A stretch of 20,558 bases of DNA from JAOUEA01 sp031364965 (GCA_031364965.1 JANLXF010000277.1:1-20558), one strand, 5' to 3'. Positions 7,915-20,072 are shown, counted from the stretch's first letter. Translations and numbers: made by a program. The notes: generated by a model from the sequence alone, not told the origin.

Positions 7915-7918
<4 letters not shown>
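7337..7918 (+). CDS. nuoE: NADH-quinone oxidoreductase subunit E
   Basis: The 193-residue, thioredoxin-like 24-kDa subunit is part of the NADH-input module. The [2Fe-2S] cluster N1a ligands are C84 and C89 (CTNLAC) and C126 and C130 (CLGVC). The helical N-terminal domain includes AVMPLLYLAQ and VEAVATFYTMY, typical for the family. A charged C-terminal tail of about 30 residues follows the core fold. The ATG start overlaps the nuoD stop, and the end overlaps nuoF by 4 bases (ATGA). Confidence 0.96.
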
Positions 7919-9212
<1,294 letters not shown>

Positions 9213-9216
<4 letters not shown>

Positions 9217-11591
9217 TGGCCGACCCGACGGTGACGCTCACGATCGACGGCAAGGAGATCACGGTGCCCAAGGGCACCCTGATCATCCGTGCGGCCGAGC
9301 AGCTGGGGATCGAGATCCCGCGATTCTGCGATCACCCCCTCCTCGAGCCCGCCGGCGCCTGCCGCCAGTGCTACGTGCAGATCGAGGGCCAACCGAAGCT
9401 CGCCACCTCTTGCACGGTGACCGTCGCACCAGGGATGGTCGTGAACACGCAGAACACGAACGAGGGCGTGCAGCAGGCGCAGGTCGCGAACCTCGAGTTC
9501 CTGTTGCTGAATCACCCCCTCGACTGTCCGATCTGCGACCGCGGCGGCGAGTGCCCGTTGCAGGATCAGGCGCTCGCCTTCGGACCGGGCGACAGTCGGT
9601 TCACCGAGGCCAAGCGCGTCTGGCCCAAGCCGCTGCCGCTGTCCCCGCTGGTGAACCTGGACCGCGAGCGCTGCGTGCTGTGCGCGCGATGCACCCGGTT
9701 CTGCGATCAGATCTCGGGCGACCGCTTCATCGAGCTGTTCGCCCGTGGCGCGGGTGAGCGCGTCTCGATCGCGGCCGGCGAGGACTTCCAGAGCCCGTTC
9801 AGCGGGAACACGATCCAGATCTGTCCCGTCGGGGCGCTGACCGCGTCGCCGTACCGGTTCGTCGCCCGCCCGTTCGACCTGTCGACGGTCGACTCGGTCT
9901 GCCCCCACTGCAGCGCGGGCTGCAACCTGAAGGTCGACGTCCGCCGTGGCGAGGTCGTGCGTCAGCTCGCGCGCGACAACCTGGACGTGAACGACGCCTG
10001 GCTGTGCGACAAGGGACGGTTCGCGTTCCGGTTCCCCGACGCGCCCGACCGCCTCACGACGCCGCTGATCCGCGACCGCGGGCTCGAGCCCGCCTCGTTC
10101 GGCGAAGTCCTCACGCGGATCGCGGAGTGGACCGACGGCAAGCGCGTCGCGTTCCTGACCGGCGGGCGGCTGATGGACGAGGACTACTACGCCCTCTCGA
10201 AGCTCGCGCGCACGGTGTTCCGCACGAACGACCTGGACCACCGTCGTGGCGGGGCGGGCGCGCCCGCCGCCGAGCGCGCGGTCGCCGCGAACCCGATGTC
10301 GGTGACCTACAAGGACGTCGAGCGCGCGACGGTGATCCTCGTGGCCGGGCTCGACGCCGAGCAGGAGGTGCCGATCCTGCACCTGCGTCTGCGGAAAGCT
10401 GCCGCGCGCGGCGCCAGGATCTGGGTGCTGCACCCTCGGCGCACCCGGCTGCACGACCTCGCGACCCACGTGCTGTGCGCGCCCGGTGACGAGGCGCGCT
10501 ACCTGGCGGGTGGAGCCGACCCGGCGATGGACGAGGCGCTGGCGGCCCTGCGCGGGGCCGGCAACGACGCGATCGTGGTCGCGGGCGAGCGCCCCGGCGT
10601 CGCCGACGCCGCGATCGCGGCCGCGGGTGCCGCAGGCGCCCGTTCGACCTACGTCACCCGCCGGGCGAACGACCGCGGGGCGCTCCGGGCCGGCGTGCAT
10701 CCGTCGCTCCTGCCGGGCGGGCGTGCGGTCCAGGACGCCGACGACGTCGAGGCCGCGTGGGGGCCGATCTTCGACCGCGAACCGGGTCGCGACGCGAACG
10801 CAATCCTGCGGGCCTGCGCGGACCGCGAGATCGACGTGCTGTTCCTGATCGGCGTCGACCCCCTGCGGGACGCTCCCGATGCGGCGCTCGCGCGCCGGGC
10901 GCTCCAGAACGTCCCGATCAAGGTCGTGCAGTCGCTGGAACTGGGCGACCTCGAGACGTTCGCCGACGCGTTCCTGCCGGCCGCGGCGTTCATCGAGAAG
11001 GACGGCCACGTGACGAACTGGGAGGGCCGCGGTCAGCGCCTGCGTCCGATCCGGGGACCGCAGGGCATCAGCCTCCCCGACTGGGAGATCTTCGCGAGCC
11101 TCGCGCTGGCATGCGGCGGCGATCTCGGGTTCGAGACGCTCGACGAGCTGCACGACGAGATGGGCCGGCTGCTGGGCCCGACGCAGGGTCCCGCGCTCGC
11201 GGACTCCGACCCTTCGCCCGTGGCGCGGCCGGAGGGTCTCCGCCTGTTCACCTACCCGCTCCTCGTGGACGAGGGGCGCCTGTCCGAACGAGCCGAGGAG
11301 CTCAAGGCGGCGCTCGAGGAACCCGCGTTCGCTGAGATCCATCCCCGCGACGCCGAGGCGTCCGGGGTGCGCGACGGCGAACGGGTGATCGTTCGGACGG
11401 AGTCGGGCGAAGCCGAGGTGGACGCCCGCGTGATCGAGCACGTCGCGCCCGGCGCGGTGTTCGTGCCCTTCAACCAGCCAGGGCTGGCCGCCAACACGCT
11501 GCTGTCGGGCGAGCTCGTCACAAGCGTTTCACTCGAGTCGGTCGCGCAGCCCGAGGTCGAGCCGACCGCGGTGGGGAGCGAGGCCTCGTGA
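9213..11591 (+). CDS. nuoG: NADH-quinone oxidoreductase subunit G (75-kDa iron-sulfur subunit)
   Basis: The 792-residue subunit wires electrons along the peripheral arm. Ligands for each cluster are visible: [2Fe-2S] N1b at C39, C50, C53 and C67; N5 at H101, C105, C108 and C114; N4 at C154, C157, C160 and C204; and the off-pathway cluster N7 at C230, C233, C237 and C265. N7 occurs only in some bacteria. C164 is an extra cysteine beside N4. The C-terminal half is molybdopterin-oxidoreductase-like, ending in a beta-barrel domain (about 700-780) with VFVPFNQPGLAAN. The start is GTG 9213 or ATG 9216 in the same frame; GAGGAGGT at 9199-9206 suits both. Confidence 0.95.
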
Positions 11592-12706
11592 CCTGGATCG
11601 ATTGGGGCCTGTTGCTCGCGCGGGTGGTGATCGTCTTCCTCGCCCTGTTGATCGCCGTCATGCTCTACATCTGGGTCGAGCGCAAGGTGATCGCCGACAT
11701 GCAGACCCGCGTCGGCCCGATGCGCGCCGGCCCGCGCGGGGTGCTGATCACGCTGGCCGACGGCATCAAGCTGTTCTTCAAGGAAGGCATCAATCCGACG
11801 AACGCGGACAGGCCGGTCTATCTGATCGCCCCCATCATCGCGATGTTCCCCGGCTTCCTCGCGTTCGCGATCATCCCGTTCGGGACGCCCGTCGAGCTCT
11901 TCGGCCGGGTGGTCCCCTTGCAGCTCGCCGACCTGAACATCGGGATCCTCTGGATCCTCGCGATGACCTCGATCGGGGTCTACGGGGTGGTGTTCGCGGG
12001 GTGGGCGAGCGGCTCCAATTACCCGCTGCTCGGTGCGATCCGGGCGTCGGCGCAGATGATCTCGTATGAGGTCGCGATGGGGCTCGCGCTGGTGGCGGTC
12101 CTGATGTACAGCGGGCACCTGCGGATGTCCGAGATCGTGGCGGCCCAGGGAGCGGTCTGGAACATCGTGCCGCAGTTCCCCGCCTTCGTCGTGTTCCTGA
12201 TCTGCGCACTCGCCGAGACGAACCGGCCGCCCTTCGACCTCGCCGAGGCCGAGTCCGAACTGGTGGCCGGGTTCCACACCGAGTACTCCGGGATCAAGTT
12301 CGCGATGTTCTTCCTGGGCGAGTACGTGAATACCGTGACCGTGGCGGCCGTCGCCGTGACCTTGTTCCTGGGCGGCTGGCGTGGCTACTGGCCCTTCCAC
12401 GGCGCGGTCGCCTGGATCGGCCCTCTGCTGTGGTTCGTCCTCAAGCTCACGGCGGTGATCTACGTGATGATCCTCGTGCGCGCGACGCTCCCGCGCATGC
12501 GGTACGACCGATTGATGAACTTCGGCTGGAAGGTCCTGATCCCCTTCGGCCTCCTGTGGGTGATGGTCACCGGCGCGGTCGTCGTGCTTCCCGATCATTT
12601 CGGCCGCCGCCAGATCCTGTTCGGCGGCGCGATCGTGCTGGGCGTGGCGACGCTGCTGTCGATGATCGCGCCGCTGTTCAAACCGCGCGAGGAGGCACGG
12701 ACGTGA
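11588..12706 (+). CDS. nuoH: NADH-quinone oxidoreductase subunit H
   Basis: The 372-residue membrane subunit has about eight helices and couples quinone reduction to proton pumping. YIWVERKVIADMQTRVGP (27-44) is the conserved first cytoplasmic loop, and AETNRPPFDLAEAESEL (209-225) is the acid-rich loop lining the quinone tunnel, followed by AGFHTEYSG. This loop and the chamber glutamates are intact. The GTG start overlaps the nuoG stop (GTGA), and the end overlaps nuoI in the same way. Confidence 0.97.
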   Translation: MTWIDWGLLLARVVIVFLALLIAVMLYIWVERKVIADMQTRVGPMRAGPRGVLITLADGIKLFFKEGINPTNADRPVYLIAPIIAMFPGFLAFAIIPFGTPVELFGRVVPLQLADLNIGILWILAMTSIGVYGVVFAGWASGSNYPLLGAIRASAQMISYEVAMGLALVAVLMYSGHLRMSEIVAAQGAVWNIVPQFPAFVVFLICALAETNRPPFDLAEAESELVAGFHTEYSGIKFAMFFLGEYVNTVTVAAVAVTLFLGGWRGYWPFHGAVAWIGPLLWFVLKLTAVIYVMILVRATLPRMRYDRLMNFGWKVLIPFGLLWVMVTGAVVVLPDHFGRRQILFGGAIVLGVATLLSMIAPLFKPREEART

Positions 12707-13203
12707 GCGATCGCACCCCCGAACCGCAGCAAGGATTCCTCGACGGCGCGTGGGCGATCGCCAAGGGGATGGGCACGGTGTTCAAGCAGACGTTCCGGGC
12801 CGACAACACCGAGCGGTATCCGAAGGAGATCGCTCCGATCCCCGAGCGTTCCCACATCGGCCGGCATCTGCTGAACCGCCACGAGAACGGGCTCGAGAAA
12901 TGCATCGGGTGCGAGCTCTGCGCCTACGCCTGCCCGGCCGACGCGATCTGGGTCGAGGGCGAGGACAACGATCCCGAGCACCCGGTGAGCCCGGGGGAGC
13001 GGCACGCGAAGGACTACCAGATCAACTATCTGCGCTGCATCATGTGCGGCCTCTGCGTAGAGGCGTGCCCGACGCGCGCGCTCACGCTCACGAACTACTA
13101 CGAGCTGGCGTTCACGTCGCGGGAGGATGCGATCTGGACGAAGGAGCAGCTGCTCGAACCGCCTCCCGCCTTGGGCACCGACCCCGTAGATCGGGAGGGC
13201 TAG
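12703..13203 (+). CDS. nuoI: NADH-quinone oxidoreductase subunit I (2x[4Fe-4S] ferredoxin-like)
   Basis: The 166-residue subunit carries clusters N6a and N6b, which pass electrons from NuoG to NuoB. Two ferredoxin motifs are complete: CIGCELCAYACP (C67, C70, C73, C77) and CIMCGLCVEACP (C112, C115, C118, C122). The N-terminal amphipathic segment (GAWAIAKGMGTVFKQTF) is the usual membrane-contacting helix. The GTG start at 12703 overlaps the nuoH TGA. The stop abuts the nuoJ GTG with no gap. Confidence 0.96.
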   Translation: MSDRTPEPQQGFLDGAWAIAKGMGTVFKQTFRADNTERYPKEIAPIPERSHIGRHLLNRHENGLEKCIGCELCAYACPADAIWVEGEDNDPEHPVSPGERHAKDYQINYLRCIMCGLCVEACPTRALTLTNYYELAFTSREDAIWTKEQLLEPPPALGTDPVDREG

Positions 13204-13799
<596 letters not shown>

Positions 13800-13803
<4 letters not shown>

Positions 13804-14105
13804 GGACGCCGATCGCGTACTTCCTGATCCTGTCGAGCATCCTGTTCGCGCTCGGCACCGTCGGGGTGCTGATCCGCCGGAACGCGCTCCTGATCTTCAT
13901 GTCCGTCGAGCTGCAACTGAACGCGGTCAACCTGACGCTGATCGCGTTCTCTCGGATGCACAACGACCTGAACGGCCAGGTGCTGGCGTTCTTCTCGATG
14001 GTCGTCGCGGCCGCCGAGGTCGTGGTGGGCCTCGCGATCATCGTCTCGGTCTACCGGCGCCGCCAAACGGTCGACGTCGACGCGGCGAGGGACCTGCGGT
14101 GGTAG
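13800..14105 (+). CDS. nuoK: NADH-quinone oxidoreductase subunit K
   Basis: The 101-residue, three-helix subunit belongs to the MrpC-like family. The two membrane glutamates required for proton transfer are present: E37 in FMSVELQLNAVNL and E73 in VAAAEVVVGLAI, equivalent to E36 and E72 of Escherichia coli. The GTG start at 13800 overlaps the nuoJ stop. The TAG stop lies 7 bases inside nuoL. Confidence 0.95.
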
Positions 14106-16030
14106 GCGCCCTCGGGTCAGAGGTCGTGGTTGCGGCGCCGGCGACCGGGGCGATGCAGCTGCTCTGGTTGATCCCCGCGCTCCCGCTCGCCGTGGCCGGG
14201 GTCAACCTCTTCGCGGGCCGCAAGCTCGGTAAAGGGGCAGGATGGCTCGCCGTGCTCGCGGTGCTTTCGTCGTTCGGCCTCGCGGTGGCGTCCGTGCTCC
14301 AGCTCGCCAGCCTGCCCGGGGACGCGCGGCTGTTCATCCAGCACGGGTTCGACTGGTTCGCGGTGGGCAACTTCACCGTGGCGGTGGATCTTCGCCTCGA
14401 CACGCTCTCGGCCACGATGATCCTCGTCGTCACGGGGATCGGCCTGCTGATCCACCTCTACGCGGTCGGCTACATGGAGGGCGACCCCCGGTACGGGCGG
14501 TTCTTCGCCTACCTGAACCTGTTCGTGTTCTTCATGCTGATGCTCGTCCTGGCCGAGAACTACCTGCTGCTCTACCTCGGCTGGGAGGGCGTGGGGCTCT
14601 GCTCGTACCTGCTGATCGGGTTCTGGTTCGAGAAGACCGAGAACGCGAACGCGGCGAAGAAGGCGTTCGTGACCACCCGGATCGGCGACACCGCGATGCT
14701 GATCGGCCTCGCGCTGATCGTGGCGAAGTTCGGGACGCTCGACTACGCCGCCGTGTTCGGCGCCGCGGGCTCGGTGCTCACGAAGGGCACGGCCACCACG
14801 ATCGCACTCCTGCTGTTCGCCGGCGCGGTCGGGAAATCGGCGCAGATCCCCCTTCATGTGTGGCTCCCCGACGCGATGGCGGGTCCCACGCCCGTCTCGG
14901 CGCTGATCCATGCCGCCACGATGGTGACCGCCGGGGTCTACCTCGTGATCCGCTCGTCGGTGATCTTCGAGATCAGCGGGACGGCGCTGGTCGTCGTCAC
15001 CGTGATCGGGCTCGCGACGCTGCTGTTCGCCGGGCTCTGTGCGATCGGGCAGGACGACATCAAACGTGTGCTCGCGTACTCCACGATCAGCCAGCTCGGC
15101 TACATGTTCGTGGCGGCCGGCCTCCGGGCCTACACGGCGGCGCTCTTCATGCTCGTCGCGCACGCCTTCTACAAGGCCCTGATGTTCCTCGGCGCCGGCT
15201 CGGTGATGCACGGCATGCACGAAGAGACCGACATGAAGAAGATGGGCGGCCTGATCCGGCGGATGCCGGTCACCGGCTGGACGTTCGTGATCGGTGCCCT
15301 CGCCCTGGCCGGGCTCCCGCCGCTCGCCGGCTTCTTCGCCAAGGATCAGATCCTCGAGATCGCGAATCAGACCGGCCGCCAGTGGGTGTACGTGCTCGGC
15401 ACCCTCGGCGCGATCATCTCGGCCCTCTACATCGGCCGGCTGATCTTCCTGACGTTCTTCGGGCGGGCGCGGACCGAGGAGGCCGAGCACGCCCACGAGT
15501 CGCCGTGGGTCATGACGATCCCGTTGCTCGCGCTGTCGCTGGGCGCGGCGTTCCTCGGCGTGCTCGTCCAGCGCTCGCCAGAGGGACCCTTCTCGATCTG
15601 GGCCGAGTCCGCGGTCGGCACGCCGCCCGCGGGGGAGTTCGGCCTCCCGGTCGCGGCGCTGAGCACGATCGCCGCGGCGATCTCAGTGCTCACGCTCGCC
15701 GCCACCTGGGCGATCTACGCGTCGGGGCGGATCGACTGGATGGCGCTGCGCGTCCGCCTCGCACCGATCCAGCGCCTCTTCGCGAACGGCTGGTACGTCG
15801 ACGACTACTACTCGACGATCCTCGTGGCCCCCGGCAAGGCCGCGGCGGCGTTCACGGCCTCCGTCGTGGACGCCAAGATCATCGACGGGGCCATGAACGG
15901 GATCGGCGTGGGAACCCGCAGGCTCGCCTCGGTCGGGCGGAAGCTCCAGACCGGGTACGTGCGCACCTACGCGGCCGCGATCTTCCTGGGCGGGGTCGGC
16001 ATCCTCGTGTACCTGGGGTTCCGGATATGA
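14099..16030 (+). CDS. nuoL: NADH-quinone oxidoreductase subunit L (antiporter-like, lateral helix)
   Basis: The 643-residue, multi-helix subunit is the distal proton-pumping module of complex I. Key residues are retained: E163 in GWEGVGLCSYLLIGFW, K246 in AVGKSAQIPLHVWLPDAMAGP, and HAATMVTAGVYL. The long C-terminal region contains NGWYVDDYYSTIL and a final membrane anchor (YAAAIFLGGVGILVYLGF), as expected for NuoL with its lateral helix. The GTG at 14099 has GAGGGA upstream; an in-frame ATG at 14153, directly before LLWLIPALPL, is a shorter alternative. Confidence 0.96.
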   Translation: MVGALGSEVVVAAPATGAMQLLWLIPALPLAVAGVNLFAGRKLGKGAGWLAVLAVLSSFGLAVASVLQLASLPGDARLFIQHGFDWFAVGNFTVAVDLRLDTLSATMILVVTGIGLLIHLYAVGYMEGDPRYGRFFAYLNLFVFFMLMLVLAENYLLLYLGWEGVGLCSYLLIGFWFEKTENANAAKKAFVTTRIGDTAMLIGLALIVAKFGTLDYAAVFGAAGSVLTKGTATTIALLLFAGAVGKSAQIPLHVWLPDAMAGPTPVSALIHAATMVTAGVYLVIRSSVIFEISGTALVVVTVIGLATLLFAGLCAIGQDDIKRVLAYSTISQLGYMFVAAGLRAYTAALFMLVAHAFYKALMFLGAGSVMHGMHEETDMKKMGGLIRRMPVTGWTFVIGALALAGLPPLAGFFAKDQILEIANQTGRQWVYVLGTLGAIISALYIGRLIFLTFFGRARTEEAEHAHESPWVMTIPLLALSLGAAFLGVLVQRSPEGPFSIWAESAVGTPPAGEFGLPVAALSTIAAAISVLTLAATWAIYASGRIDWMALRVRLAPIQRLFANGWYVDDYYSTILVAPGKAAAAFTASVVDAKIIDGAMNGIGVGTRRLASVGRKLQTGYVRTYAAAIFLGGVGILVYLGFRI

Positions 16031-17583
16031 GCAGGCTCCTGACGCTGACCACGTTCCTCCCGCTCGCCGGCCTCGTCGTGCTCGGCGTCGGTGGCCGGGC
16101 GCTCAAGGACGATGCCGCGCGCGCGATCACCCTGGTCGTCACGCTGGGCGCCTTCGTGCTGTCGCTGGCGATCATCGGGCGGTTCGATCCGGCGCAGGCG
16201 GGATTCCAGTTGGTGGAGCGGGCGAGCTGGGTGGAGAGCATCGGGCTCTCGTACTACGTCGGGGTCGACGGGATCAGCCTGTGGATGGTCGTCCTCACGA
16301 CGTTCCTGTTCCCCGTCGCCGTGCTGGCGTCCTGGCGTGTCGACAAGGATGTGCGCCTGTACATGGGCGCGATGCTGTTGCTCGAAACCGCGGTGGTGGG
16401 GTCCTTCGTGGCCCTGGACCTGCTGCTGTTCTTCGTGTTCTTCGAAGCGATCTTGGTCCCCATGTACCTGTTGATCGGCGGCTGGGGCGGCGAGCGCCGG
16501 ATCTACGCGGCGGTCAAGTTCTTCCTGTTCACGATGGCGGGGTCGGCCTTCCTGCTGCTCGCCACGATCTTCCTGTACTCCCGGTCGGGCGTCGCCCTCG
16601 GCGGAGGGAACACCTTCTCGCTGCCGCAGCTCGTGCAGGTGGCCGGCACGCTCCCGGCCGCCACCGCCCGCTGGCTCTTCCTCGGGTTCTTCGTCGCGTT
16701 CGCGGTGAAGGTGCCGATCTTCCCGCTCCACACGTGGCTCGCCGATGCGCATACCGAGGCGCCGACGGCCGGCTCCGTGCTGCTGGCGGGCGTCCTGCTG
16801 AAGGTCGGCACGTACGGCTTGATCCGGTTCAACCTCGCGCTCTTCCCCGAGGCCGCGAAGTACTTCGCGACCTTCGTCTCGATCTTGGCCGTGATCGGCA
16901 TCATCTACGGCGCGGTGTGCGCGCTGATCCAGACCGACATCAAGCGGCTGGTGGCGTACTCATCGGTGTCGCACCTGGGGTTCGTGGTCCTCGGGATCTT
17001 CGCGTTCACCCAGCAGGGGATCACCGGCGGCGTCCTGCAGATGGTGAACCACGGGCTCGCCACGGGCGCGCTCTTCCTGCTGGTGGGGATGGTCTACGAG
17101 CGCACCCATACCCGCGACCTCGGGAAGATGGGCGGCCTCGCGACCGTGATGCCCTGGCTCACCGGCGCCTTCCTGTTCGCCGTCTTCGCCTCGGTCGGGC
17201 TCCCCGGGCTGAGCAGCTTCGTGGGCGAGTTCCTCGTGATCGTCGGGACCTTCGGCGTGAGCCACTGGTTCGGCTCGCTCGCCGCCCTGGCCGTGATCCT
17301 GGCCGCGATCTATCTGCTCTGGTCGTACCAGCGCATGGCGTACGGACCCGTACACGACGAGCATCGGACCCTGCCCGACGTGAGCCTGCGCGAGGTCGTC
17401 GTGCTCGCGCCGGTGCTGGCGCTGCTGCTGGTCTTCGGGGTGTATCCCAAGCTGCTCACCGACCGGATCGAGCCGGCCACCACTGCGGTGATCCGCCACG
17501 TCGCGCCCGAGGGGCAGACCACCGACGTGGGCAACGGCGTCGGCATCGAGGTCGCGAGCGTCGAACCGGGCGGTACCGGATGA
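16027..17583 (+). CDS. nuoM: NADH-quinone oxidoreductase subunit M
   Basis: The 518-residue antiporter-like proton-pumping subunit shows E140 in FFEAILVPMYLLIGGWG and K228 with H235 in VAFAVKVPIFPLHTWLADAH, followed by EAPTAGSVLLAGVLLKVGTYG, all diagnostic for NuoM. DIKRLVAYSSVSHLG, near the second half-channel, is also typical. The ATG start overlaps the nuoL TGA by 4 bases. A much longer upstream frame exists only because of GC bias and overlaps nuoL out of frame. Confidence 0.96.
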   Translation: MSRLLTLTTFLPLAGLVVLGVGGRALKDDAARAITLVVTLGAFVLSLAIIGRFDPAQAGFQLVERASWVESIGLSYYVGVDGISLWMVVLTTFLFPVAVLASWRVDKDVRLYMGAMLLLETAVVGSFVALDLLLFFVFFEAILVPMYLLIGGWGGERRIYAAVKFFLFTMAGSAFLLLATIFLYSRSGVALGGGNTFSLPQLVQVAGTLPAATARWLFLGFFVAFAVKVPIFPLHTWLADAHTEAPTAGSVLLAGVLLKVGTYGLIRFNLALFPEAAKYFATFVSILAVIGIIYGAVCALIQTDIKRLVAYSSVSHLGFVVLGIFAFTQQGITGGVLQMVNHGLATGALFLLVGMVYERTHTRDLGKMGGLATVMPWLTGAFLFAVFASVGLPGLSSFVGEFLVIVGTFGVSHWFGSLAALAVILAAIYLLWSYQRMAYGPVHDEHRTLPDVSLREVVVLAPVLALLLVFGVYPKLLTDRIEPATTAVIRHVAPEGQTTDVGNGVGIEVASVEPGGTG

Positions 17584-19031
17584 TCCAGACGCCGACCCTC
17601 ACGTGGCAGCCGGTCCTGCCCGAGCTGATCCTCGCGGCCTTCGCGATCGCCGGCCTCCTGTACGAAGCGCTCGCTCGGCGCTCGGATCGCGGTGCCCATC
17701 TCGCGATCGCCCTCTCCGGCATCGGCGCGGCCGCCGTGGCGAGCCTGGCCCTGTGGTCGTGGACGGGCGAGGCCACCGTGATGGGCGGCATGGTGGCGGC
17801 CGACAAGTTCTCGGTGCTCACCCGCGTCGTGCTCCTCGCGGTGGCCGCGATCGGCCTGGTCTACGGCGCGCACTACTTCTCGAGGTCCGGCGACGACTGG
17901 CGCGGCGAGTTCTTCCCGCTGATGCTTTTCGCCACGATGGGCATGACCCTGATCACGGCGTCGGCCGATCTGCTGATGGTCTTCCTGGCGCTCGAGATCC
18001 TCTCGCTCGCCCTGTATGTCCTGACCGGCATCACGGGCCGCCGCAACTCGAACGAGGCCGCCATGAAGTACTTCTTGCTCGGGGCCACGTCGTCGGCGTT
18101 CTTCCTCTACGGGGTGGCGATGGCCTACGGAGCGACCGACACGACGAGCATCGCGGGGATCGCGAACGGTCTGGCCGGCAGGATCGGGAGCCAGCCGCTC
18201 GCGCTGCTCTCGTTCGGACTCCTCGCGATCGGCTTCCTGTTCAAGGTGTCCGCGGCTCCCTTCCACATGTGGACGCCCGACGTGTACCAGGGGTCGCCCA
18301 CGCCGGTCACCGCGTTCATGTCGGCGGCCACCAAGGTGGCGGCGTTCGCGGCGTTGACCCGGGTCCTGATGGTGGCCTTCCATCCGTTGATCTGGGACTG
18401 GACACCCGTCGTCATCGTGGTCGCGGCGATCTCGGTGGTGGTCGGGAGCGTGCTCGCGATCGCCCAGACCGACATCAAGCGGATGCTCGCCTACTCGAGC
18501 GTGGCCCAGGCCGGGTTCATCCTGCTCGGACTCACGAACCCGTCGAGCGCCGGCATCCGGGCGGCCCTGTTCTATCTGATCGCCTACGCCACGATGACGG
18601 TGGGCGCGTTCGGGGTCGTGATGCTGGTCTCGGCCAACGGCGAGGAGCAGACCTCGCTGCAGTCCTACGCCGGTCTGTCCAAACGGAGCCCGTCCCTGGC
18701 GGGGCTGATGACCGTCTTCCTGCTTTCGCTCGCAGGGATCCCGCCGACCGCCGGATTCATCGCCAAGGCGAGCGTGTTCTCGGCCGCCCTCTCGGCGGGC
18801 CACTGGGAGCTGACCCTGATCGGGGTGCTGATGAGCGTGGTCGCCGCGTTCTTCTACCTCCGCGTGATCGTGCTGATGTACATGCAGCAGCCCCAGGGCG
18901 CCCAGGACGAAGACGACGCGATGCTGCCACGGATGGCCATCGCGATCCCGGCGATCCTCACGATCGCGCTCGGGGTCTTCCCCGGCCTGATCGCCGGGCT
19001 CATCGAACAGGCATCTGTGTTGAGATGGTGA
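17580..19031 (+). CDS. nuoN: NADH-quinone oxidoreductase subunit N
   Basis: The 483-residue third antiporter-like subunit sits nearest NuoK. Diagnostic segments are LALEILSLALYVLTG with E139, NSNEAAMKYFLLGATSSAFFL, and FLFKVSAAPFHMWTPDVYQG with K222 and H229. TDIKRMLAYSSVAQAGF precedes the last helices. The ATG start overlaps the nuoM stop by 4 bases. Only 4 bases separate the stop from the next gene, so the operon continues past nuoN. Confidence 0.96.
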   Translation: MIQTPTLTWQPVLPELILAAFAIAGLLYEALARRSDRGAHLAIALSGIGAAAVASLALWSWTGEATVMGGMVAADKFSVLTRVVLLAVAAIGLVYGAHYFSRSGDDWRGEFFPLMLFATMGMTLITASADLLMVFLALEILSLALYVLTGITGRRNSNEAAMKYFLLGATSSAFFLYGVAMAYGATDTTSIAGIANGLAGRIGSQPLALLSFGLLAIGFLFKVSAAPFHMWTPDVYQGSPTPVTAFMSAATKVAAFAALTRVLMVAFHPLIWDWTPVVIVVAAISVVVGSVLAIAQTDIKRMLAYSSVAQAGFILLGLTNPSSAGIRAALFYLIAYATMTVGAFGVVMLVSANGEEQTSLQSYAGLSKRSPSLAGLMTVFLLSLAGIPPTAGFIAKASVFSAALSAGHWELTLIGVLMSVVAAFFYLRVIVLMYMQQPQGAQDEDDAMLPRMAIAIPAILTIALGVFPGLIAGLIEQASVLRW

Positions 19032-19035
19032 TCCG

Positions 19036-20049
19036 ATGAGCCGACGAGTGCTGCCGGGCCTGGAGGCCCCCGACGAAGCCCTTGAGGCCGCGATCCGCGC
19101 GGGCCTCGATCAGGTCGAGGATGCGCTCGAGAAGTCCGTCCAGGTGGAATCGTCGGGGATGCTGTCCGAGACGTCGTCCTACCTGATCGCGGCCGGCGGC
19201 AAGCGCTTCCGGGCGATGCTCGTCCTGCTGGCCGGCTACTTCGGCGACCCGTCGGACCCCCGCCTGATCCCGGGGTCGGTCTCGATCGAGCTCGTGCATC
19301 TGGCCACCCTCTACCACGACGACGTGATCGATGAGGCCGACGCCCGCCGAGGTGCGCCCAGCGCGAACGTCCGCTGGGACAACACGGTCGCGATCCTGTC
19401 GGGCGACTACCTGTTCGCGCGCGCGTCGGAGATCTCCACGGACCTGGGCGTCGATGTCTGCCGCTTGCTCGCGCGCACGATCGCGATCCTGTGCGACGGC
19501 CAGATCCGCGAAGTCGACAGCTCGGCCTCGATCGATCAGCCGATCGACAACTACCTCGCGATCATCCGGCGCAAGACCGCGTCGTTGATCGCCACGTCGT
19601 GCCGGCTGGGCGCCGTGTTGTCCGACGCCGAGCCCGAGCGCGTGGACATCCTCGAGGAGTTCGGAGACGCCCTCGGCATGGCGTATCAGATCTCCGACGA
19701 CATCATGGACATCACCTCCACCCAGATGGAGCTCGGAAAGGAGCCGGGCCAAGATCTGAGGGAAGGGGTCTACACGCTCCCCGTGCTCGACGCGCTCGCG
19801 CGCGACCAGCATCGCGAGGAGCTCGCGCGCATCCTCGGCCACGGGACACCCAGCGGGGAGATGCTCGACCGGGCGCTCGAGATCATCCGCTCGGGCGGCT
19901 CGATCGACCGTGCGCGGCAGGCGGTCACGGCCGAGGTCGAGCGCGCCACGGGCCTCGCGCGCCGCCTCCCGCCGGGGCCTGCGCAGCACGCGCTGATCCA
20001 GCTCGCGAAGTTCCTGGCCGCCCGCTGCGGCGCGGAGCATGGGGCGTGA
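19036..20049 (+). CDS. Long-chain polyprenyl diphosphate synthase (likely menaquinone side chain)
   Basis: The 337-residue, full-length trans-polyprenyl diphosphate synthase has all family motifs: GGKRFR (54-59), the first aspartate-rich motif HDDVIDEADARR with D95, D96 and D99, KTASLIATSCRLGA (180-193), and the second motif ISDDIMDI with D221, D222 and D225, followed by GKEPGQDLREG (234-244). The residues five and four positions before the first motif are small (A90, T91), which in this family generally allows long products. It lies 4 bases after nuoN and probably shares its transcript. The natural role is the menaquinone tail. It contrasts with the shortened paralogue at 1893. Confidence 0.9.
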   Translation: MSRRVLPGLEAPDEALEAAIRAGLDQVEDALEKSVQVESSGMLSETSSYLIAAGGKRFRAMLVLLAGYFGDPSDPRLIPGSVSIELVHLATLYHDDVIDEADARRGAPSANVRWDNTVAILSGDYLFARASEISTDLGVDVCRLLARTIAILCDGQIREVDSSASIDQPIDNYLAIIRRKTASLIATSCRLGAVLSDAEPERVDILEEFGDALGMAYQISDDIMDITSTQMELGKEPGQDLREGVYTLPVLDALARDQHREELARILGHGTPSGEMLDRALEIIRSGGSIDRARQAVTAEVERATGLARRLPPGPAQHALIQLAKFLAARCGAEHGA

Positions 20050-20058
20050 GTGCGCTGC

Positions 20059-20064
20059 TAGAAT
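20059..20064 (+). promoter_or_regulatory. Candidate -10 element of the second nuo gene set
   Basis: TAGAAT lies 10 bases after the polyprenyl synthase stop and 8 bases before the Rex-like site. It is a five-of-six match to TATAAT. The transcription start would be near 20071. No clear -35 box is seen. The spacing parallels the element before the first operon. Confidence 0.45.
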
Positions 20065-20072
20065 CCCGGCGC

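Noticed and set aside
14242..16026. Long upstream extension of the nuoM frame (over 1,100 residues in total)
   Set aside because: It overlaps nuoL in another frame and is Arg/Pro-rich. NuoM begins naturally at ATG 16027 with an ATGA overlap.
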